From contig JAKACM010000037.1 in the NCBI GenBank assembly GCA_021821465.1, positions 1-39,509 on the forward strand: a stretch of 39,509 nt of DNA, given 5' to 3'. Below, piece after piece: positions 1-7,996 of this stretch. The notes below the pieces were generated by a model. The model was not told the origin of the DNA. It ran no database searches and saw only the letters and a program-made list of their open reading frames with translations. The translations under genes were made by a program, and so were the position numbers. The first letter of the stretch is position 1, and each line of letters opens with the position of its first letter. Source of the stretch: Bacillota bacterium. GTDB taxonomy: Bacteria; Bacillota; Sulfobacillia; Sulfobacillales; Sulfobacillaceae.

Positions 1-131
1 CATTGGGAACAATTTTTTCCCGCCTCCCTTTTCACCCAATGGGTGCCGTCTCATTATCGCCGAAATCGGCCTGGGACCACGGATCCGTCCCCATTTGCGA
101 TGACCTCGTCACGGATTCAGGATAGATTTTA

Positions 132-650
132 TCAGTGGTCAAAAGTGGCTAAGGTTGCTGACACCGCATGTAAATCATGTTCTAGCTCTTCTACGGGAAA
201 GTCTATGGTGGTTTTTGTCAAGTTGGCCCGGATATTGGTCAAAGCACTGGCGGCGCCTGCGTAAAATAGATGCACACAAGTAATAAGGTCTGGGCGCAAA
301 GTGGCTTTGACGTCCGGCAGACGTGCTAACTGTGTTTGGGCTTCTTGCAGGCAAAGATAGGCAATGTCGCGCGAAAGATTCAAAGCAGCCAAGATTTGCC
401 GTTTGTGCTCTTCGGGATGTTGACGCGACTCTAGAATCCGTGGATAGATTCCGCTTTCTTTCTCCGCTAAAGCCAATAATAAGTGAAGGGAGTTTTCGTT
501 GCTGGCTTTGCCCACCAGACCATTAATCTTGAGAACGAGCGCCATGGCCATGGCGCCTGTCATGGCGCCCGCAGCTCCTCCGGCCCATGAGGGATTGGCC
601 TGGGTCATGTGATTGAGGATCTCGCCGAACTGCATTTTCCCTATTTCCAC
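132..650 (-). CDS. Cyclodeaminase/cyclohydrolase (FTCD_C, FchA-like) protein
   Basis: Probably a small all-helical folate enzyme of the formimidoyltransferase-cyclodeaminase C-terminal family, which acts on formimino- or methenyl-tetrahydrofolate in the cytoplasm. What is seen: an N-terminal Gly/Ala-rich segment after PSW (AGGAAGAMTGAMAMAL), matching the GGGS..ALAGALG segment of the family, and near the C-terminus a segment PDLITCVHLFYAGAAS followed by NIRANL, matching the family's late helix with its NVRINL end. At 172 residues it is slightly shorter than the roughly 200 usual. The start is taken as GTG at 650 because AGGTGG lies 7 nt upstream; an in-frame ATG at 683 has no ribosome site and another at 635 is possible. 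It is transcribed away from the DUF488 gene. Catalytic competence and exact substrate cannot be judged. Confidence 0.7.
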   Translation of the reverse strand: MEIGKMQFGEILNHMTQANPSWAGGAAGAMTGAMAMALVLKINGLVGKASNENSLHLLLALAEKESGIYPRILESRQHPEEHKRQILAALNLSRDIAYLCLQEAQTQLARLPDVKATLRPDLITCVHLFYAGAASALTNIRANLTKTTIDFPVEELEHDLHAVSATLATFDH

Positions 651-817
651 TCGCAAGCCACCTTTTTGGTTTTGCCTTTCCATTATACGGATGAAATGCC
701 TAGGGTAAAAGTGTTTGATTTCTCAAGAAACAGAATAATGGCAGGAGGTTATAGGTTCAAGTCGCGCGTAGGGCACAAAGGGACGGGAACAAAATGGACG
801 ATGAGAGGAAGAGTAAA

Positions 818-1174
818 ATGGCAGTTATCAAAATTTACCGAATTAAAGATGAAATCTCCGCTGAGTTCTACCGAGTTTTAGTGGACAGATTATGGCCCAG
901 AGGAATTCCCAAGGACCAAGCTCCTTGGGACGTATGGTTTCCTGAGCTGGCCCCCAGCACGCAGTTGAGACGCTACTTCCACACGCATCAAGACGACATG
1001 GAAACTTTTCGCATGCAATACCTTCAAGAGCTAAAAGACAATAGCTCATCGCAATTGCAGCAGTTATTTAACTTGATTGAAGAAGGTCCCGTAGTGCTTT
1101 TGACAGCCAATCATGACATTGAGCACTCTCAGGTTCCCATTCTTCAGCAATTCTTGGAAAAGTCAGAGTGTTGA
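818..1174 (+). CDS. DUF488 (YeaO-like) protein
   Basis: A 118-residue DUF488 family protein of unknown function. The family signature is clear: RVLVDRLWPRG near the N-terminus, a WFPELAPST..LRRYFH segment (family: W..E.APS..LR.WF.H), then FRMQYLQEL and a VVLLTANHDIEHSQ segment (family: LLY.A.D...N.A..L). These are its usual elements in the usual order, and the length is normal. ATG at 818 is chosen because the protein then begins MAVIKIYRIK as in the family and an AGAGGA lies just upstream; an in-frame ATG at 794 would add eight residues. It is divergent from the cyclodeaminase-like gene, so the two may share a 170-bp promoter region. No functional assignment is justified. Confidence 0.75.
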   Translation: MAVIKIYRIKDEISAEFYRVLVDRLWPRGIPKDQAPWDVWFPELAPSTQLRRYFHTHQDDMETFRMQYLQELKDNSSSQLQQLFNLIEEGPVVLLTANHDIEHSQVPILQQFLEKSEC

Positions 1175-1872
1175 TGGAGGGATTGTAACATTGTGAGTAA
1201 ATTTAAGTACACTACGATCATTTTTTCTTGAATGACTTAAAAAGGGATTATTCCCACGAGAGATCAGGATCCATGATAAACTGAACTACGATACATTCGT
1301 ACAACATGGCAGCTGTAGCAAAAAAAGCGTGAGATCCGACTCGATTTGCCGTTTATACATATGACGCGGAAATGACTTAATTTTTGGTAACATACGAGTG
1401 TAGTTTGGCTGATGGCGGGATTTTCCGATTTCACCGAGAAATTGAGCTCGAACTCAGGAAAGTAGCGTGCCTCGCGTTGGAAGTGTCTTGGACAAGACCA
1501 TTGGCGTGGCAGATGTTTTCCTAAAACAACCCGGCTCCCTTCAGAAGAGACTGAGAAGATGATGCGACCAGGGAGGTCTGTCCCCTGGAGTGTAAGTTGG
1601 ATCAACCAAAATATGCCGTCAAACTTCGGATTTTGCCACAATATCAAGTATGTCCCGATTGTGACTCAACACGTGGGATTTTTTTTGATCTCTGGTAGTG
1701 GCCACAGGCGGAGAATACACCGTTTGTTAGAAAAATTCGAGACTCAACAACCGCCAATGCGGGATTGATTCTTGTTATGATGAGGTTGGAATTGTGCGAG
1801 GAATTCTTGATTGCATTGGTCATGAGCGGCCGAGGGGTGCTGACCCAACGGATGGCGGAAGGATGAATGACG
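1175..1872. other. Intergenic region upstream of asnB, no gene recognised
   Basis: About 700 nt without a convincing gene. Short frames on both strands have no ribosome site and no family signature. I looked for an Asn-type T-box leader, which often precedes asnB in Firmicutes, and did not find the conserved T-box sequence. A 6-bp hairpin (CCAGGG/CCCTGG) lies near 1568-1590. The stretch from about 1630 to 1860 reads in broken frames with some protein-like patches, so it may be a decayed gene, but I cannot name it. Confidence 0.5.
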
Positions 1873-3762
1873 TTGTGTGGAGTATGTGGTGTTGTCAATA
1901 TAAATAATCACCAAGTAGATCCCCAGATTGTCGCGACGATGATGAAATGGCTGGCCCATCGCGGACCTGACGATGAGGGAATGTGGCATCGTCGTAACGT
2001 CGGCATTGGTTTCCGAAGATTGTCCATTTTGGATTTGTCTGGTGGCCATCAGCCTATGACTGGCGAAGATTCTAACATTGTCAGCGTGGTTAATGGCGAG
2101 ATTTACAATTATCGGGAGTTACGCTCTGTACTTCAGAAACAAGGGCATCGCTTTACCAGTGAGAGCGATGCCGAAGTTGTTCCGCATTTATATGAACAAG
2201 GTGGCATTGATCAGGTTATCCAAAAGATTCGGGGCATGTTTGCCGTAGCGCTTTGGGATGCGCGGGACGAAAGTTTATATTTGATTCGTGACCATTTTGG
2301 CATTAAACCTCTTTATTATCGATTTGCAGAAAACACAATGACATTTTCTTCGGAAATCAAGAGCCTTTTGTCGGGGTTACCTCAGATTCCCCCCGTGAAT
2401 ATACAGGCCGTATGGGATTATTTTACGTTTCAATACGTTCCGGATCCTTTGACTATGTTTGAGGGGGTCTGTGAGCTTCCTGCCGCTCACTATCTGCGTC
2501 TGCATGACGGGAAAATTCAGGTGCAAAGATACTGGGAATTGGAATTTCATCCCGATCCGAGGCTGGATATGGAGAGGGCGGCAGAGCGAATACGAGGGGC
2601 TATGACAGACTCTGTCTACCGCCACAAGCAAAGTGACGTGCGTTGGGGCGCCTATTTATCCAGCGGTATTGATTCCACGCTCGTGGTGGCCCTTTTACGT
2701 AAATCTCAAGAGGTGGACACTTTTAGTATAGGATTTAGCGGAAAACACCGGGAAATTAATGAACTGCGTCTTGCTCGGGACACCGCTAAAGCTCTGGGAA
2801 CTCGTCATCATGAGGTGGAAGTGGATCGCGAAGAATATCAAGAGAAGCTGCCCGAAATCATTGTGGCTCAAGAAAATCCTATTGCCGATCCCAGTGCTCC
2901 GGCCTTATATTTTTTGGCACGCGAGGCCAAAAAATTTGTGACAGTAATTTTGTCGGGAGAAGGATCGGATGAATTATTTGGTGGTTATCCGATTTATCAG
3001 GAACCCTTGGCTTTAAAACCTTTTCAAAAATTGCCGAAGACGGTGCGAGAGTCTTTGTGGTGGACAGCACAAAAGCTTCCGCCCGGGACCAAAGGACGCG
3101 GATATATTCAGCGCGGCATGACTCCTTTGAAACGCCGGTTCATCGGAAACGCGCACATGTTTTCCGAAGAAGATAAAAAGGAATTTCTTGGAGCTGATGT
3201 CTATAACCGGGCACAATCCTCTTTTCGTGTCACCGATCCTTATTATTCGTTGCCTTATGAGCTTGACGACCCGGCGGTTATGCAAACGGTTGATTGTCAT
3301 ACCTGGCTGCCGGGGGATATACTCATGAAGGCGGACAAAATGTCTATGGCGCATTCACTGGAATTGCGGGTGCCATTTCTTGACGTGGAAGTGTTTGAAA
3401 GGGTTGCTAAATTTCTTCCCTTGGCCTTAAGAGTGAATAGGGCAACAACCAAGGTGGCTTTACGGAAAGCCGCCGAAGGCATTGTGCCGGAGGAAGTCGT
3501 TAACCGACCTAAACTGGGATTTCCCATTCCTATTGTTGACTGGATTGCCGGAGACATGCGACCCTTTATCCGCGATGTTTTTGCGACAGTCCATCCCGAT
3601 TTTTTGGATACCGGATATTTTCAAGGTTTGCTTGACTCGCCTCAATATGTATTTAATCGTGATAGAAAAATCTGGACAGGGTTAGTGTTTTTGCTTTGGT
3701 ATCGTCAATTTATCGCGGCAGACACTAAATTTGATGCGCAACGACCCATAAGTTTACTGTGA
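1873..3762 (+). CDS. asnB: Asparagine synthetase (glutamine-hydrolysing), TTG start
   Basis: Makes asparagine from aspartate, glutamine and ATP in the cytoplasm; some Firmicute AsnB proteins instead amidate meso-diaminopimelate in peptidoglycan. Class II glutaminase domain: Cys2 nucleophile, HRGPDDEG (29-36), NGEIYN, RGMFAVALWD and HFGIKPLYY. Synthetase domain: ATP-binding PP-loop SSGIDS (263-268), SGEGSDELFGGYP and ELRVPFLD. The 629-residue length is normal. The start is placed at TTG 1873, not the in-frame ATG at 1867: only TTG followed by TGT puts the catalytic Cys at position 2, where removal of Met exposes it, and the ribosome site GGAAGGA (1857-1863) is 9 nt from TTG but only 3 nt from ATG. 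The C39-like gene begins 11 nt after the stop, so the two are probably one transcript. Confidence 0.93.
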   Translation: MCGVCGVVNINNHQVDPQIVATMMKWLAHRGPDDEGMWHRRNVGIGFRRLSILDLSGGHQPMTGEDSNIVSVVNGEIYNYRELRSVLQKQGHRFTSESDAEVVPHLYEQGGIDQVIQKIRGMFAVALWDARDESLYLIRDHFGIKPLYYRFAENTMTFSSEIKSLLSGLPQIPPVNIQAVWDYFTFQYVPDPLTMFEGVCELPAAHYLRLHDGKIQVQRYWELEFHPDPRLDMERAAERIRGAMTDSVYRHKQSDVRWGAYLSSGIDSTLVVALLRKSQEVDTFSIGFSGKHREINELRLARDTAKALGTRHHEVEVDREEYQEKLPEIIVAQENPIADPSAPALYFLAREAKKFVTVILSGEGSDELFGGYPIYQEPLALKPFQKLPKTVRESLWWTAQKLPPGTKGRGYIQRGMTPLKRRFIGNAHMFSEEDKKEFLGADVYNRAQSSFRVTDPYYSLPYELDDPAVMQTVDCHTWLPGDILMKADKMSMAHSLELRVPFLDVEVFERVAKFLPLALRVNRATTKVALRKAAEGIVPEEVVNRPKLGFPIPIVDWIAGDMRPFIRDVFATVHPDFLDTGYFQGLLDSPQYVFNRDRKIWTGLVFLLWYRQFIAADTKFDAQRPISLL

Positions 3763-3773
3763 GGTGGAACTAA

Positions 3774-4667
3774 GTGTCAGCGAAGGATAGAATAGGGAAG
3801 CGCCGAGTGAGTTGGCCCCGTTTGATTTTAACCGTGGGAGTTGCGGGGGGATTGGCAACGGCCATGATTGTACACCGTGGCTCTATCTCCGCTTATGTGG
3901 GCGGAGAGCTGGGATTGAACCAACTCACCCATGCGAACACGTCCAATACACCCAAAGCCCGTGTAGCCAAATCAAATGTGACGACCTCACCTTCAGCAAA
4001 GCGTCCAACCGTCTCTAAAACGATTCCTTCGTCTTATCTTATGCATGTTCCAGCTCAGTCTCAGTTTCCTCAGCTGGCCAACGGATGTGAGGTGACCTCT
4101 TTGTCTATGCTGCTGACAGGTGTGCATCACCCGGTAAGCAAGCTCACTTTGGCTCAAGAAATGCCAAAAGCTAAGGCGCCCTTGCAACTTACGCAGACGA
4201 CAAATGCCCAGGGGCAAAAGGTCAACAAGGTCGTTTCATGGGGAAATCCTAATGTGGGGTTTGTGGGTAATGTCTACAAGGCTGGAGAAGGGTATGGTAT
4301 TTACAACGGGCCGATGATGAAGTTGTTGAATGAGGTGTTACCGGGACGTGCTGTTAACTTGACCAATAAACCTTTTTCCGCAATTTTAGCACATGTGGCG
4401 CAAGGGACTCCCGTTGAAGTGTGGACGACATTGACCTTTAAACCAACTAACAACTGGGTAACCTGGAATAGTCCTCAGGGACCTGTTCATGCTACGCCTT
4501 TGGAACATGCTGTCATTATCGTGGGATATAGTCCACATTATCTCTACATCAATAATCCATGGACTGGTCAAGCTGATGAAAAAGTAGCCAAAGCTCCTTT
4601 TATTGGCGCTTGGAATCAGTTGGGAGATCAAGCTATCACGGTTAAAGTCTCCTCAAAAACGTCGTAG
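3774..4667 (+). CDS. Exported C39-like cysteine peptidase
   Basis: A membrane-anchored extracytoplasmic protein with a C39-like (papain-fold, YvpB-type) domain. The N-terminus is basic, followed by one hydrophobic helix (about 14-34) and a Thr/Ser/Lys-rich linker (50-85). The catalytic domain has QLANGCEVTSLSML with nucleophile Cys105, EHAVIIVGY with His245, and INNPWTG with Asn260/Asn261 at the usual third position. Start is GTG with GAGGTGG 6 nt upstream, the ribosome site lying just after the asnB stop. The genomic neighbour 770 nt downstream, on the other strand, is its paralogue with both catalytic residues lost. Substrate is unknown; peptide or cell-wall peptide cleavage is a guess from the family. 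Confidence 0.8.
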   Translation: MSAKDRIGKRRVSWPRLILTVGVAGGLATAMIVHRGSISAYVGGELGLNQLTHANTSNTPKARVAKSNVTTSPSAKRPTVSKTIPSSYLMHVPAQSQFPQLANGCEVTSLSMLLTGVHHPVSKLTLAQEMPKAKAPLQLTQTTNAQGQKVNKVVSWGNPNVGFVGNVYKAGEGYGIYNGPMMKLLNEVLPGRAVNLTNKPFSAILAHVAQGTPVEVWTTLTFKPTNNWVTWNSPQGPVHATPLEHAVIIVGYSPHYLYINNPWTGQADEKVAKAPFIGAWNQLGDQAITVKVSSKTS

Positions 4668-4737
4668 CACGGGGGGCCTGATGATCGTGGCAGGGGCGAG
4701 GCTCCACAACAGATTTGCCAGAGGGTATCATCGTGAT

Positions 4738-5335
4738 CATGGATACATTGCTCACCACTCAGGCGTTGAGCTGCAAACTGAAACTGTTGCCGGACATGGA
4801 GCAGATTGGCGCTATTCGGAGCACGGCCGTAGCTTACCACAATGCCTTGAACTACGCATCCGTCGTCTACCGGGATTTGCGTGAGCGGTTCGCACTGCCA
4901 TCCCTAATGGCCTGTAATGAGTCCGTGCAGGTGACGACAGCTTACAAAACCCTCTGACGCGACCCAGTCCAATGCGGCCCACCAGGCGAAAAGCTGGGCT
5001 TACACCGTTACCAGGGTCTGGATCACGTCCCAAAATTCGCTGCTCTGCAGCCAGGGGTGCATAATTTGCGGGCACAGTGCAGGGAGAATCGACTCCGTCA
5101 CGGTCTGTTGTTTGTTTGCTCCCATTGCCGTCATACTCTCCATGCTGATTTAGTGGCGGCAAGAAATATCACTCTGCAAACGCTCCTCATCCGGCAAGAT
5201 TGGGTGAGGAGGGGGCGATTGTCAGCCGTTCCTCAAGCGGCAGGCGATAAAGTCAAAACCGCTGTGTCTTTTGCGATACGCGGAATTGCGGTCGAGCCTG
5301 GACATAAGCTCCGTCCTTTAGAGCGGAGTTGTTGA
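4738..5335 (+). pseudogene. Decayed IS200/IS605-family TnpB (OrfB) fragment
   Basis: Remains of a TnpB RNA-guided nuclease/transposon accessory gene. Frame 1 (4738-4957) encodes the typical N-terminus LSCKLKLLPDMEQIGAI and later RFALPSLM before a stop. Frame 3 at about 5058-5084 carries CIICGH, and frame 2 (5057-5335) carries FVCSHCRHTLHADLVAARNI: together these form the CxxC...CxxC zinc finger and ADxxAARNI motif near the TnpB C-terminus, broken by a one-base shift around 5076-5085. A whole TnpB gene is about 1.2 kb; this remnant is about 0.6 kb, so the central RuvC-like part is mostly missing. It cannot make an active protein. It sits between the two convergent C39-like paralogues. No TnpA is present. 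Confidence 0.78.
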
Positions 5336-5352
5336 CTCATGAGATGTACAAG

Positions 5353-5406
5353 ATGCGAAGCCTTCACGAAGGCTTCGCATTTATAAGTTTTCACGACAAT
5401 ATCGTG
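5353..5406. terminator. Strong hairpin pair between tnpB fossil and C39-like pseudoenzyme gene
   Basis: A perfect 12-bp stem, ATGCGAAGCCTT / AAGGCTTCGCAT, with a CACG loop (5353-5380) is followed on the + strand by TTTATAAGTTTT. A second 5-bp hairpin, CACGA/TCGTG (5392-5406), follows. This may be a factor-independent terminator for convergent transcription or the subterminal hairpin of the IS right end; the T-tract is interrupted, so I cannot choose. Confidence 0.5.
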
Positions 5407-5440
5407 CCTTGTCTCCGTTGAGAGTGAATTGCGTTGAGGA

Positions 5441-6343
5441 TTATGCCTTATGAGATTTTGAGGCGGAGGTTCCTTTGACATGTTTGGATTTCGCCGGTGG
5501 TTTTGGTACGGGAACGGTGGCGTTTACGCTGATAGCCTGGCTTCCCAGTTGTTTCCAGGATTGTTCCAATGGAGTGAGAGGAACTTTTTGTAATGTGCCG
5601 CTGCCAGGATTATCAAGATAAACTAACCCTTTAGGTTTATTATAGCCTACTATCAAGGCAGCATTTTCCTCGGGAGTGCCCACGAATTTTCCGGCGGGAC
5701 TAGACCACGAAATCCAGAAGTTTGTGCTCTGAAAATTTAGAGTAGTCCAGATCTCAACGGGTCGGCGCCGACCCACGGCGGCTAAGATACTGGAAAAGGA
5801 ATGATGAGTGAGATCCACGCCATGTTTAGGCCACACCTTGTTCAACAAGGCCAATAACGGGCCGTGGTATACACCATATCCTTTGCCGGCAGTATACATG
5901 CTTCCCACATAACCCATATTCGGATCACCCCACTTGGTGATTTGATAGACACTCTTGCCCCCCGTGGTGTAGTGTTTGATTACTTCTTTGGTCGGATCCA
6001 CCGTGAGTTTCTTCGCAAGAACCATTTTACTAACAGGGTGGCGGACCGCCGAAAGTAACATGGATAATGTGGTCACCTCGGCTCCGTTTGGAAGTTGGGG
6101 ACTTTGAGACTGCGGGGTAACTGACAATAGGATTTGCTGAGGCAAGGGCTTGGGCCCCGCCTTCTTTTTCTTAACGGCTACTTTAGGGGATTTCGGAGAC
6201 GTAACCAGTCCGTGAAGCTGTTGAGAAAAGACGCTAACCACTATGCCCACGGCTATTACGCCAACTATACCGCTCACAATAGCGCTGGCTCTCATTTTTT
6301 TGTGTTTGTTTCGCGATTTCAGGGGATCTTTCACGTTTGGCAC
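5441..6343 (-). CDS. Exported C39-like pseudoenzyme (catalytic Cys and His lost)
   Basis: A paralogue of the protein at 3774-4667, same layout: basic N-terminus, hydrophobic anchor (about 18-42), Lys/Pro-rich linker, then the C39-like domain and a Lys/Pro/Ser-rich tail. The two align end to end, by eye with about half the residues the same. The catalytic positions differ: NGCEVT is NGAEVT here (Ala88, codon GCC) and EHAVIIVGY is ENAALIVGY (Asn227). Both substitutions are clear in the DNA and the frame is intact, so this is a maintained, probably non-catalytic relative that may bind the same ligand or regulate the active copy. Start is GTG 6343, or GTG 6334, which has better spacing from AGGTG. 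A good promoter lies upstream (6430-6458). Confidence 0.8.
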   Translation of the reverse strand: MPNVKDPLKSRNKHKKMRASAIVSGIVGVIAVGIVVSVFSQQLHGLVTSPKSPKVAVKKKKAGPKPLPQQILLSVTPQSQSPQLPNGAEVTTLSMLLSAVRHPVSKMVLAKKLTVDPTKEVIKHYTTGGKSVYQITKWGDPNMGYVGSMYTAGKGYGVYHGPLLALLNKVWPKHGVDLTHHSFSSILAAVGRRRPVEIWTTLNFQSTNFWISWSSPAGKFVGTPEENAALIVGYNKPKGLVYLDNPGSGTLQKVPLTPLEQSWKQLGSQAISVNATVPVPKPPAKSKHVKGTSASKSHKA

Positions 6344-6934
6344 CTACTCCAGAATGAATTCGTCGTGACAAGTATTGTTGAAACTCAGAATATGCTCACG
6401 AGTTTATCTGAAAATTCGACACTACTATATATATACTCTGTTTCTCTACTCATGACAAAGGGGGAGGGGAGCACATAGTGAGTCGTTCGGGGACTAACCT
6501 TTAAGAGAGGGGGAGTTTTGCCGATGAATCACAGATGAGACATCAATTGTGCCGGCTAATCTGAAAGACGCCTCTTCGCGTGAAGAGGGGTAAGGATGAT
6601 TGCAAGAAAAGAAATTGGCTGTTTCCTTGCTAGCTTTTTTTTCATGACAGTAATCTTTACAGACTCGTCCCCAAAAGCTGCCGAATTTTAGCGGTGACAA
6701 AATTCGCCTCGCTCTGACAGCTACGAGAATCCTTGTCAGATGATCATCCGTCTATCAACCCATTCATCACGACAAAGGCTTGGGGTCATTCGTCTTTGTG
6801 CGTATGATCACGGTTGTGTTCAACAGCCCGTGTTATATCTTGCTCATGAAGATGAGGTCAAACAGTTCGGCATGGTGGATGCACAATGATTGATCCGGTG
6901 TACGCCAGTTATTTTATTTTAAGGGAGAATATCA
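6344..6934. other. Intergenic region between divergent C39-like and XRE genes
   Basis: About 590 nt. It holds the minus-strand promoter at 6430-6458 and a perfect 7-bp hairpin CCTCTTC-GCGT-GAAGAGG at 6571-6588. A CTGACA / TGTCAG inverted pair lies around 6715-6740. No gene is supported. Confidence 0.5.
6430..6458 (-). promoter_or_regulatory. Predicted sigma-A promoter of the C39-like pseudoenzyme gene
   Basis: Reading the minus strand: -35 TTGTCA (6458-6453), 17-nt spacer, -10 TATATA (6435-6430), embedded in an AT-only run. Transcription would start near 6423, giving an untranslated leader of about 80 nt. It suggests the inactive paralogue is still expressed. Confidence 0.55.
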
Positions 6935-7516
6935 GTGATTGGTCAAGATATTCAACAAATTCGCTTGGTTAACAAATTATCACAGGAAGCCTTGGGCAAT
7001 CCTCAATTTTCTGCAGCCTATATTAGTCGTGTCGAGAATGGCTTGCAGGAACCTTCACGACGCTTCTTATCACATGTCGCCACACGATTACCGTATCGCG
7101 ACGAGCAATTTTACCAACCTGGTTGCGGTGGCCACCTCATTGACACCTTGATGCGCATGGCCCTAGTTCTCGAAGAGATGGAAAAACGCGAATTGGCGTT
7201 GAGTTTGGCCGAACAGGGTGTCGAAATTGCGCATCAGTCGGGAGATCCGCTTGTTATTTGTTGGGCGATGGGTTTTCAGCTTATGCTCTATCCTCACGTA
7301 GATCCACTCACTGCGAAGCGATTTTGGCAGATGGTTCAAATTGTGGACTGGAATCGTGCGAATGCAGAAGCAATGGTCCGTTTTGTAAAAGTATTGGGGA
7401 AGTTATCGCCAAGCATACAAGGTGAAGGCATTTCTTCTGCCAAATCCCGGAAGCATGAAACTTTTACATCCATGTCCCATTCTTTACGTTTACAGCACCC
7501 CGAAGCCTGTCTATAA
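6935..7516 (+). CDS. XRE-family HTH regulator with TPR-like C-terminus, short
   Basis: Cytoplasmic DNA-binding protein. Residues 1-55 form an XRE/Cro-type helix-turn-helix (IGQDIQQIRL..LSQEALG..FSAAYISRVENGLQEPS). The rest contains one TPR-like helical pair (ALVLEEMEKRELALSLAEQGVEIA with SGDPLVICWA). This resembles peptide-sensing regulators of the PlcR/Rgg type, in which several TPRs bind a signal peptide; here at 193 residues only one or two repeats fit, and the last 40 residues no longer look repeat-like, so the protein may be truncated. Start is GTG with AGGGAGA 6 nt upstream. No signalling peptide gene is recognised nearby. Target genes are unknown. Confidence 0.7.
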   Translation: MIGQDIQQIRLVNKLSQEALGNPQFSAAYISRVENGLQEPSRRFLSHVATRLPYRDEQFYQPGCGGHLIDTLMRMALVLEEMEKRELALSLAEQGVEIAHQSGDPLVICWAMGFQLMLYPHVDPLTAKRFWQMVQIVDWNRANAEAMVRFVKVLGKLSPSIQGEGISSAKSRKHETFTSMSHSLRLQHPEACL

Positions 7517-7996
7517 TACCCAAGAAGGTTAGCCTGGACTTTGTGCATCCCGAATCAGGTTGATCGAATCTCCGCCAGGTTGAGTAGATCTATCGTTAAC
7601 GACCATTCGGTTGTTTTTTCCTGATATCCCGATTTTGAGAATGTTTCTCTTTACCGACCTTGACGTGTTCGTCCCCTGAATCAATTATAGTCGTGCCTAA
7701 ATGACTCCAAAGATTCGGCAATAGGAATTTACACGCGTTAAAACCCTTTAGGACAAAATCAAACTACTGACGCAAGGAATCTCACGCCAACTTTGCGAGA
7801 TGACGAGGAAAGTTGGCGTCTGTTAGAGGTTCTTCAAGGTATCAAGACCCATTCGACGGATAAACTGTATGAACATAATAAATTTTTACAGGAAATTTTA
7901 TGAAATTTTCACCAGTTGCCGGCTCTTCCCGTCGTGGACTTTTTCTCTTGCGGAAGGTTAACATGAGGCTATATGCACATTACGAGGGGGGCCGAT
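7517..7996. other. Intergenic region upstream of the SLC13-type permease
   Basis: About 480 nt with no gene recognised. It contains the long palindrome at 7784-7819 and, downstream, a weak promoter-like pair (TTCGAC 7852-7857, 16 nt, CATAAT 7874-7879) placed to transcribe the permease. Confidence 0.45.
7784..7819. repeat. Perfect 11-bp inverted repeat with 14-nt spacer
   Basis: ACGCCAACTTT (7784-7794) and AAAGTTGGCGT (7809-7819) are exact reverse complements. No T-run follows on either strand, so it looks more like an operator or an RNA structure than a terminator. It lies about 30 nt before a weak promoter-like sequence. Confidence 0.6.

Noticed and set aside
1264..1647. 127-codon minus-strand frame upstream of asnB
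   Set aside because: No ribosome site, no family signature and an irregular composition. Probably chance.
1175..1872. T-box riboswitch before asnB
   Set aside because: The conserved T-box sequence and the terminator/antiterminator pair are not found.
1867..4667. asnB plus cysteine protease as a lasso peptide cluster
   Set aside because: Lasso clusters also pair an Asn-synthetase homologue with a protease, but the synthetase here keeps all canonical motifs, the protease is exported and C39-like rather than transglutaminase-like, and there is no RRE protein, precursor peptide or dedicated exporter.
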